Source: an uncultured Erysipelotrichaceae bacterium
Lineage (GTDB): Bacteria > Bacillota_I > Bacilli_A > Erysipelotrichales > Erysipelotrichaceae
Direction of reading: 5' to 3'
Length of the DNA stretch: 46,590 bases
Assembly: GCA_927435855.1 (NCBI GenBank)
Contig: CAKMJZ010000033.1
Location: 1 to 46,590, forward strand
In this document: piece after piece, positions 40,826 to 46,590 of the stretch
Layout: every line of letters starts with the position of its first letter
Position numbering within the stretch: position 1 is the stretch's first letter
Notes under the pieces: model-generated
The model's database searches: none
The model's input: the letters and a program-made list of their open reading frames with translations, nothing else
Told to the model about the DNA's origin: nothing
Position numbers and translations under genes: made by a program

Positions 40826-42539
40826 TTACTTACGATATTACTGGTGGCAGATACCGCTGATTTTCGGTTTGGTTTTCTCTCAAACCCTGCTTGAACTCGA
40901 ACTACCTGATTATATGAGCCGCATTATCAATGAAGGAATTCTGACTAGAGATGTTCCGCTGATTATTGAAATCGGTACACAAATGTTACTGATTGCTCTT
41001 GTCGTCTCAGTCTTAGCCATTTCAATAAGTTTTATTTCTGCTCGCATCGGTGCAAGTCTGTCCAATCGAATTCGAAAAGATTTATTTATTAAAATCGAAA
41101 ACTTTTCTCTTATAGAATTCGAGAAAATTACCACGGCATCACTGATTACCCGCAATACCAACGATGTTCAACAGGTTCAGATGATGATTACTATGATGCT
41201 GAGAATGATGATATCCGCACCACTATATGCGATCATTGGCTTTTCTAAAGCCTATGCACTTAACGCATCAATGTCCTGGATATTTGCGGTGGTCATTCCC
41301 CTGCTCGTCTTTATGATTGTGACCCTGTTTACCTTAGTAACTCCGCGCTATAAATTGGTTCAGAAATTAATCGACAAACTGAATCTGGCAGCCCGTGAAA
41401 ATCTGACTGGAATCCGCGTTATTCGGGCCTTCAATGCCCAATCTTCTCAAGAAGAAAAATTCCATGAAGTCAGTGAGGAAGTTCGGGTCAATAATACCAT
41501 TCTACAACAGATCATGTCCTTTATGTTTCCGGGTATTATGTTAATAATGAGCTTATCCACCATTCTGATAGTCTGGGTCGGTGCTGATCGCATCAATGCC
41601 CAAACCTTGAATGTCGGTGATATGTTGGCCTTTATTCAATATGCGACCTCCATGTTATTCTCCTTTGTTATGTTGTCTATGGCCTTTATCATGTATCCCC
41701 GCGCCGCCGTCAGTGGTAAGCGCATTGCGGAGGTTTTGGCTATTGAACCTCAAATCAACGATCCCCAATATCCAAAAACCAATGATTGTTCGCTGTGTGG
41801 CGAAATAGCTTTTGAAAACGTCTACTTCCGCTATCCCGATGCCCAGAAAGATGTGCTTCGAGATATCTCCTTTACGGCCAAAGCCAGCACGACCACCGCT
41901 TTTATTGGTTCGACCGGTTCCGGTAAGTCCACCATAGTCAACCTGATTCCACGGTTCTATGATGTTACGGCGGGGTCAATCAAAGTCGATGGAGTCGACA
42001 TTCGCGACTATAAACAAACAACGCTTCGCGATAAAATCGGCTATATCCCCCAGAAGGGTGTGTTGTTCTCTGGTTCGATTGACAGTAATATCCGTTATGG
42101 AACGGTAGATGCGAAGGATGAAGATATTGTTGAAGCACTAGACATTGCACAAGCGAAGGAAATTGTTGCGGAAAAAGCCGAAGGCTTGGAGTATCTGATT
42201 GCTCAAGGTGCTACCAATGTGTCGGGTGGTCAAAAACAACGACTTTCCATTGCCCGTGCCTTAGCTAAGAAACCGGAAATATACATCTTTGATGACAGCT
42301 TTTCGGCGTTGGATTATAAAACGGATGCTCTATTACGCAAAGCTCTTAAAGATAAATTAGCTGATGCTACCGTATTGATTGTCGGGCAGCGAGTCAGTAC
42401 GATCCGCCATGCCGATCAGATCATCGTATTGGAAAACGGTACAATCGTCGGGAGCGGCACGCATCAACAGTTATTAGAAGAATGTCCGGTTTATCTGGAA
42501 ATTGCTGCTTCGCAGCTGAGTAAGGAGGAATTAGCATGA
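40809..42539 (+). CDS. ABC exporter half-transporter, degenerate-site subunit
   Basis: A 576-residue type IV ABC half-exporter: six membrane segments (about 1-320), then the ATPase with Walker A GSTGSGKST, signature NVSGGQKQRLSIARAL, D-loop SALD and the switch His replaced by Gln (VGQRVS). Walker B reads IYIFDDSFSALD, with Asp in place of the catalytic Glu. This pattern marks the non-catalytic side of heterodimeric exporters such as BmrC/BmrD or TM287/288. It pairs with the next gene, overlapping it by 4 bases. Export of drugs or lipids is likely; substrate unknown. Confidence 0.93.
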   Translation: MKKVYSYLRYYWWQIPLIFGLVFSQTLLELELPDYMSRIINEGILTRDVPLIIEIGTQMLLIALVVSVLAISISFISARIGASLSNRIRKDLFIKIENFSLIEFEKITTASLITRNTNDVQQVQMMITMMLRMMISAPLYAIIGFSKAYALNASMSWIFAVVIPLLVFMIVTLFTLVTPRYKLVQKLIDKLNLAARENLTGIRVIRAFNAQSSQEEKFHEVSEEVRVNNTILQQIMSFMFPGIMLIMSLSTILIVWVGADRINAQTLNVGDMLAFIQYATSMLFSFVMLSMAFIMYPRAAVSGKRIAEVLAIEPQINDPQYPKTNDCSLCGEIAFENVYFRYPDAQKDVLRDISFTAKASTTTAFIGSTGSGKSTIVNLIPRFYDVTAGSIKVDGVDIRDYKQTTLRDKIGYIPQKGVLFSGSIDSNIRYGTVDAKDEDIVEALDIAQAKEIVAEKAEGLEYLIAQGATNVSGGQKQRLSIARALAKKPEIYIFDDSFSALDYKTDALLRKALKDKLADATVLIVGQRVSTIRHADQIIVLENGTIVGSGTHQQLLEECPVYLEIAASQLSKEELA

Positions 42540-44371
42540 CGCGCGGTCCACGTATGGGCGGTCCGATGATGGCGATGCAAGGCGGAGCCAAGGCGAAAAA
42601 CTTTAAGTCGACCTTGATGCGTCTTGTGCGTTTTTCCTCGGATTACTGGCTTCAGTTAATTTTTATTTTCCTGCTTGCCATCGCCGGAACGATATTTGCG
42701 ATTTTCTCACCGCGGCTTTTGGGAGATATTACGTCGAAGATTTTTGAAGGTGCGATGATGATGGCCATGGGAGTTCCGGGTGCTTCCATCGATATGGGCT
42801 ATGTATCCCAGATGCTATTAATTATGTTAGCACTGTATATCGCATCCTCCGCATTTACCTATTTTCAATCCTTTTTAATGGCCGGAGTTGCACAGAAGAT
42901 TACGTATGCGTTTCGACGGATGATTACGGAGAAAATAAGTAAAGTTCCTCTAAAATACTACGATAGTGAACCTTTTGGGGATATATTAAGCCGTATAACC
43001 AACGATGTCGATACGATTGCCAATTCCTTACAACAATCCGTAACTTCCGTGGTGACATCAGTAACCACGGTCATCGGTATTCTTATTATGATGCTAATCA
43101 TCAATGTTCCCATGACCATGATTTCCCTGATCAGTTTACCGGTCAGCTTAATCTTGATTGGTTCGATCGTGAAGGTCGGCCAAAACTACTTCCGTCAACG
43201 CGCCGCCAAACTGGGTGAGCTCAATGGGATGATTGAAGAAAACTTTGGGGCTCATAGCATCGTTAAGGCGTTCAACGCAGAAAAACGTTCCATCGAGAAA
43301 TTTGATAAGCTCAGTGACTCCCTCACCGAAACAACGTGGAAAGCGGAGTTTATTTCCGGTATGATGATGCCAATCATTTCCTTTATATCCAATCTTTCCT
43401 ATGTAGCGGTGGTGGTATTGGGTGGTTATCTGGTGGTTGACGGAAAGATACGAGTCGGTGATATTCAATCGTTTATCCAATACACACGCAATTTTTCTCA
43501 ACCAATCAATCAAACCGCACAAATTGCCAATATTCTTCAATCCACGGTTGCCGCTGCGGAGCGGGTGTTTGAGTTTTTGGATGAAGATGAAGAACCAAAA
43601 GAAAGCACAAATCCAGCCACGCTCGACCATGTCGAAGGTTCGGTTACCTTTGAAAATGTTTCCTTCGGATACTCGCAGGACAATGTGTTTATCCAACAGT
43701 TAAACATTGATGTCAAGCCGGGTCAGCGCATTGCGATCGTCGGTCCTACCGGTGCCGGTAAGACCACCTTAATCAACTTGCTCATGCGTTTCTATGATGT
43801 CAATCATGGCAGTATTAAGATTGACGGTGTCGATATCCGTGATTTAAAGCGCAAGGATTTGCGCAAGATCTTCGGAATGGTGCTTCAGGATACCTGGTTG
43901 TTCAATGGATCGATCCGTGAGAACATCGCCTTCTCTAACCATGACGCAACCTTTGAGGAAATCGTCCAAGCCGCGGATAATGCAAAGGCCGATCACTTCA
44001 TTAAGACCCTCCCTGATGGTTATGATATGGTCATCAATGAGGAAGCCAGTAACATTTCGGCCGGTCAGAAGCAGTTGCTCACGATAGCACGCGCCTTCCT
44101 AGCAGATCCAGCCATTCTGATTCTCGATGAAGCGACCAGTTCGGTTGATACCCGTACGGAAGTGCTCATTCAAAAAGCGATGAGCAAGCTGATGCGTGGC
44201 AGAACCAGTTTCATTATTGCCCATCGACTGTCCACCATCCGTGATGCGGATAATATTCTGGTCATTAATCAGGGATCAGTCATCGAACAAGGCACCCACA
44301 CAGAACTGATGGCGAAGAATGGCTTCTACGCCCAGCTGTATCAAAGTCAGTTTGAATTTACATCAGCATAA
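42536..44371 (+). CDS. ABC exporter half-transporter, catalytic-site subunit
   Basis: A 611-residue partner half-exporter. A methionine- and glycine-rich N-terminus (MTRGPRMGGPMMAMQGGAKA) precedes six membrane segments and an ATPase with Walker A GPTGAGKTT, Walker B AILILDEATSSVD (normal catalytic Glu) and the switch histidine in IIAHRLS. The signature reads NISAGQKQLLTIARA, a variant of LSGGQ, which with the partner's Asp gives one catalytic and one degenerate site. Its start ATG overlaps the preceding stop (ATGA). A terminator follows directly. Confidence 0.93.
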   Translation: MTRGPRMGGPMMAMQGGAKAKNFKSTLMRLVRFSSDYWLQLIFIFLLAIAGTIFAIFSPRLLGDITSKIFEGAMMMAMGVPGASIDMGYVSQMLLIMLALYIASSAFTYFQSFLMAGVAQKITYAFRRMITEKISKVPLKYYDSEPFGDILSRITNDVDTIANSLQQSVTSVVTSVTTVIGILIMMLIINVPMTMISLISLPVSLILIGSIVKVGQNYFRQRAAKLGELNGMIEENFGAHSIVKAFNAEKRSIEKFDKLSDSLTETTWKAEFISGMMMPIISFISNLSYVAVVVLGGYLVVDGKIRVGDIQSFIQYTRNFSQPINQTAQIANILQSTVAAAERVFEFLDEDEEPKESTNPATLDHVEGSVTFENVSFGYSQDNVFIQQLNIDVKPGQRIAIVGPTGAGKTTLINLLMRFYDVNHGSIKIDGVDIRDLKRKDLRKIFGMVLQDTWLFNGSIRENIAFSNHDATFEEIVQAADNAKADHFIKTLPDGYDMVINEEASNISAGQKQLLTIARAFLADPAILILDEATSSVDTRTEVLIQKAMSKLMRGRTSFIIAHRLSTIRDADNILVINQGSVIEQGTHTELMAKNGFYAQLYQSQFEFTSA

Positions 44372-44377
44372 AAAAAC

Positions 44378-44404
44378 ACTGCGTCGAATTTCGGCGCAGT
44401 TTTC
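44378..44404 (+). terminator. Terminator after the ABC exporter operon
   Basis: ACTGCGTCG-AATTT-CGGCGCAGT (one wobble pair) is followed by TTTT, 7 bases after the stop. Confidence 0.85.
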
Positions 44405-44415
44405 ATTTTGTTTAA

Positions 44416-45417
44416 TCATTTTATTTTCGTCATCGTAGCATACATATCGTATGAGTTATCCGCCATAAAACGTAAATTCGTGTAATCCATCCAATAGTCA
44501 TACGCGACATTCAAATATACTCGCTCATTTAGTGGCAATCTCAGTCTTCTTGGCGATTGATTGAGATGTATGACATTATTATGGATGGGTTTGATCTGAA
44601 GAGTCACTCCATCTTTGGTTAATGTACTTTGACTATGTTCATTGATTTCAAGAACTTCAACTGTCATGTTTTTATCGTCCGTAAATGTGAATCGTTGTTT
44701 TAGTGAATACTCTCCACTGATCGACAAAATGATAACCTCATTGATTTCATAGTAATTTTGTCGTTCACCGTAATCACTAAAATTCTCAGGATTATCAAAA
44801 ACTATACGATAATCTCCATTCCAATCAACTTTTTCCATTACAGTTGCATCGATTAGCTGATATTCCCAATAGTTATCGATTGAAAAGTTGGCAAGAACCT
44901 GATAATTGGCTTGATAACTCCATATCTCATCGTTAAACTTCTCGATGACCTCGATTTTTTGTTGGGTGTCACTGATATTTACAACATTGTCTACTTCGAT
45001 GGGCAGATCACCTGTAATTTTCTTGGTCTCATTAATCAATCCGTTTCTTATCTGATCCTTGATTAATGAATGGATCTTGTCAATATCAATCGAGATTTTG
45101 GGAATCAGCTTAGTAACTTCAACATCACTCTTAATAAATCTGTACTTGTTATCCTTTAAAAAGTACTCAAGTTTGGCTGTCCCTTCCATACTCGCTTTAT
45201 CCCATTGTAAGGCAATATTGAAAGTCACATTGAGTCTGTCACCTTCTTTTATACATTCGACTTCCTCAAATGTTTTGTCAGTATACGAATTTCGAATCAG
45301 TAAAGCATTTCGCAGAATGTCCTCTTCAAGCTGTTGTTTTTGAACACTTGCTCCACATCCGCTTAACGTAAAAAAAAGAGTAAATACCAGAAGGAAGAGT
45401 TTAATCGCTTTGTTCAT
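44416..45417 (-). CDS. Predicted lipoprotein of unknown function (333 aa)
   Basis: A signal peptide (MNKAIKLFLLVFTLFFTLSGC) ends in the lipobox LSGC, so the mature protein is anchored outside the membrane. The rest is beta-rich and polar with several tryptophans and tyrosines: an N-terminal helix-like part (QLEEDILRNALLIRNSY) and repeated strand patterns such as DRLNVTFNIALQWDKASMEG and KYRFIKSDVEV. I recognise no family. The start at 45417 follows GGGGGAAAC; the frame upstream (to 45534) is not signal-like and overlaps the promoter. Terminators are not obvious on its own strand. It is convergent with the exporter operon. Confidence 0.8.
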   Translation of the reverse strand: MNKAIKLFLLVFTLFFTLSGCGASVQKQQLEEDILRNALLIRNSYTDKTFEEVECIKEGDRLNVTFNIALQWDKASMEGTAKLEYFLKDNKYRFIKSDVEVTKLIPKISIDIDKIHSLIKDQIRNGLINETKKITGDLPIEVDNVVNISDTQQKIEVIEKFNDEIWSYQANYQVLANFSIDNYWEYQLIDATVMEKVDWNGDYRIVFDNPENFSDYGERQNYYEINEVIILSISGEYSLKQRFTFTDDKNMTVEVLEINEHSQSTLTKDGVTLQIKPIHNNVIHLNQSPRRLRLPLNERVYLNVAYDYWMDYTNLRFMADNSYDMYATMTKIK

Positions 45418-45454
45418 ATGTTTCCCCCGACAATTAAATCGATTTGTTGTGTAA

Positions 45455-45482
45455 ATCATATCAAACCGCCATCGAAAATCAA
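45455..45482 (-). promoter_or_regulatory. Candidate promoter of the 333-residue lipoprotein
   Basis: Minus strand TTGATT (45477-45482), 16-base spacer, TATGAT (45455-45460), about 38 bases before the ATG. Confidence 0.5.
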
Positions 45483-45625
45483 TCAAAATCGTATAATATA
45501 TCGTGCAATACAGTGAATATGGATTCGAAAACAAAAAAATGATTTCAATGGGAAACCACTTCTTTAAAGTTAATTATTAATCCGTAAACTCAGCTCACAC
45601 CATCTTAATGATATCGCTTATTGAA

Positions 45626-46192
45626 TTATGAAAGTCGATTGAGTTTAATCCACACATTGTATTCAGGCAGTGCTTCAACCAACGCATTCTTAAATGACTT
45701 TGAATGATTCATATATATGAGGTGAACTAACTCATGGACGATCACTGCATCAATAAACCGCTTATCATAATGGATCAGACGTACATTCAACGTAATCGTA
45801 CCGGACACAGAACACCGTCCCCAGCTGCGCCTCATCAATCTAGTATGTACCTTCGTTGGATACAAATTGAGATAATTCTGCCAGAAAATACATCGTTCGT
45901 TAAGATAAGTTGAATCAAGGTCTAACTTTTCTTGATTTTCCAAAATCGAAGTTTTTACACCAAACAGAAAAAAGTAACCCTGTTCAAAATCAAATTCCGG
46001 CAAGGAAACTTGAGCTAGACGATTTTTGATCCATCGAGTCTTTTTGACAAGATATCCAAGAATCGTATGTTCGCTCATTAAGAGTGGAGCCATCACAAAA
46101 ATCTGCCCATCTTTGACTTGAATGGTCAGACTTCTTCGTTTCTGACGCACAATATTTACCTGAATTTGCTGATCAGCAACCGCTAGAAACAT
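45626..46192 (-). CDS. YgjP-type (M48-like, DUF45) metallopeptidase-domain protein
   Basis: A 188-residue protein of the YgjP/DUF45 family. The N-terminal part has RQKRRSLTIQVKDGQIFVMAP, typical of the family. The middle RRSWGRCSVSGTITLN corresponds to the WGSC...I.LN block, and the zinc motif HELVHLIYMNHSKSFKNAL gives HExxH with a downstream His. Role unknown; members are often found beside restriction-modification genes or alone. The ATG at 46192 follows the preceding lipoprotein stop by one base (TAAGATG), so translation is coupled. Confidence 0.88.
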   Translation of the reverse strand: MFLAVADQQIQVNIVRQKRRSLTIQVKDGQIFVMAPLLMSEHTILGYLVKKTRWIKNRLAQVSLPEFDFEQGYFFLFGVKTSILENQEKLDLDSTYLNERCIFWQNYLNLYPTKVHTRLMRRSWGRCSVSGTITLNVRLIHYDKRFIDAVIVHELVHLIYMNHSKSFKNALVEALPEYNVWIKLNRLS

Positions 46193-46193
46193 C

Positions 46194-46433
46194 TTATTCG
46201 TCAACCAAAATAATCACGGAACTGTGACCCAAGAATGTTCGGCCATCTTTACAACGGACTTGAAGCATATCGCTGTTCTCAAAATCTTTCCACGAACTTA
46301 CTTCACAGATGATCGTTTCGCTTCCGACATTGATATAGGCTTTATCATACTTCCACGTCGTATCGATGATTTGAACATTACATCCAGATAAGATAAATAC
46401 AAAAACAACAACGAGTAAAAACATTCTATTCAT
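46194..46433 (-). CDS. Small predicted lipoprotein (79 aa)
   Basis: The signal peptide MNRMFLLVVVFVFILSGC ends in a lipobox. The remaining ~61 residues are mostly strand-forming: VQIIDTTWKYDKAYINVG, a W-K-D-F turn in SSWKDFENSDMLQVRCKDGR, and TFLGHSSVIILVDE. This resembles small conserved proteins with a KYD-A-I, W-D and HSS pattern that I have seen annotated only as hypothetical. The start at 46433 follows GGAGG by 8 bases. It is co-transcribed with the YgjP-type gene. Confidence 0.8.
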   Translation of the reverse strand: MNRMFLLVVVFVFILSGCNVQIIDTTWKYDKAYINVGSETIICEVSSWKDFENSDMLQVRCKDGRTFLGHSSVIILVDE

Positions 46434-46471
46434 TGCATCATCCTCCGATACAAAGTATATCACACTTTATA

Positions 46472-46500
46472 TTGAGCATCGCTTGGATTTTCGCTATAAT
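46472..46500 (+). promoter_or_regulatory. Promoter of the gene entering at the right edge
   Basis: TTGAGC (46472-46477), a 17-base spacer and a perfect TATAAT (46495-46500), 25 bases before an ATG. Confidence 0.7.
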
Positions 46501-46525
46501 GAGTACATCACTTAAGGAGAAGAAG

Positions 46526-46590
46526 ATGACGAAAAATTTGACCTCGGAACAAATCCGCGCACTTGCCACACTCAGTATATTCGTTGACAG
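46526..46590 (+). CDS. N-terminus of an unidentified protein, cut by the window end
   Basis: A start ATG preceded by AAGGAGAAGA gives MTKNLTSEQIRALATLSIFVD before the sequence ends. It is supported by the promoter and ribosome site upstream. Twenty-one residues are too few to name a family. Confidence 0.65.
   Translation, partial: MTKNLTSEQIRALATLSIFVD

Overview
The window looks like an ordinary chromosomal segment of a low-to-moderate G+C Gram-positive bacterium (Bacillota). I infer this from the gene neighbourhoods, which match Bacillus-type order: polA-mutM-coaE-dnaB-dnaI; radC-mreC-mreD; ftsA-ftsZ; priA-rsmB-rlmN-prpC-prkC-rsgA-rpe-thiN facing rpmB; and rqcH/yloB beside gmk. Other support comes from the DnaB/DnaI-type helicase-loading proteins, a PyrR attenuator, a T-box leader and AGGAGG-type ribosome binding sites. 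Several neighbourhoods are thinned compared with Bacillus (no mreB, rpoZ, coaBC, def, fmt or nrdR where they usually sit). An Erysipelotrichia-like lineage is a reasonable guess, but nothing here proves the class. I see no rRNA, tRNA, CRISPR array, insertion sequence or prophage.

Region by region. 1-416: an M29 aminopeptidase gene cut off by a 73-bp perfect inverted repeat that looks like a fold-back junction at a contig end. 422-3794: glycolysis (ROK glucokinase, pyruvate kinase, 6-phosphofructokinase). 3853-9909: replication and repair genes (dnaI, dnaB, coaE, mutM, polA). 9977-13488: an unusual metal-binding-type lipoprotein, mreD, mreC, radC and two small unannotated proteins. 13587-21163: transport, with a sugar-type symporter, a cyclase-family enzyme, a uracil permease under a PyrR attenuator, the metNIQ methionine importer under a T-box with an AUG specifier, and an OFA-type transporter. 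21229-22860: two hydrolases (PHP and HAD). 22899-25776: ftsA-ftsZ plus an unrecognised 153-residue protein. 25983-35804: rpmB facing the priA-thiN operon, with gmk upstream. 35892-40097: rqcH convergent with a calcium/manganese-type P-type ATPase that has a structured, riboswitch-like leader. 40361-44371: a MarR regulator and a heterodimeric ABC exporter. 44416 to the end: two lipoproteins, a YgjP-type metallopeptidase and the first 21 codons of an unknown gene.

Most genes are on the minus strand. They are packed with 1-30 base gaps or short overlaps, and good hairpin terminators close most transcription units. The regulatory logic can be read directly for pyrimidine (PyrR), methionine (T-box), metal (yybP-ykoY-like leader) and drug export (MarR operator palindrome).

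I found no clear new multi-gene system. The best leads are proteins that keep a family fold but have lost its hallmark residues: a metal-receptor homologue without its histidine ligands, an FtsA with degenerate nucleotide motifs, and a ROK kinase without its zinc site. A 42-residue membrane peptide coupled to radC and an unknown protein downstream of ftsZ are also worth attention.
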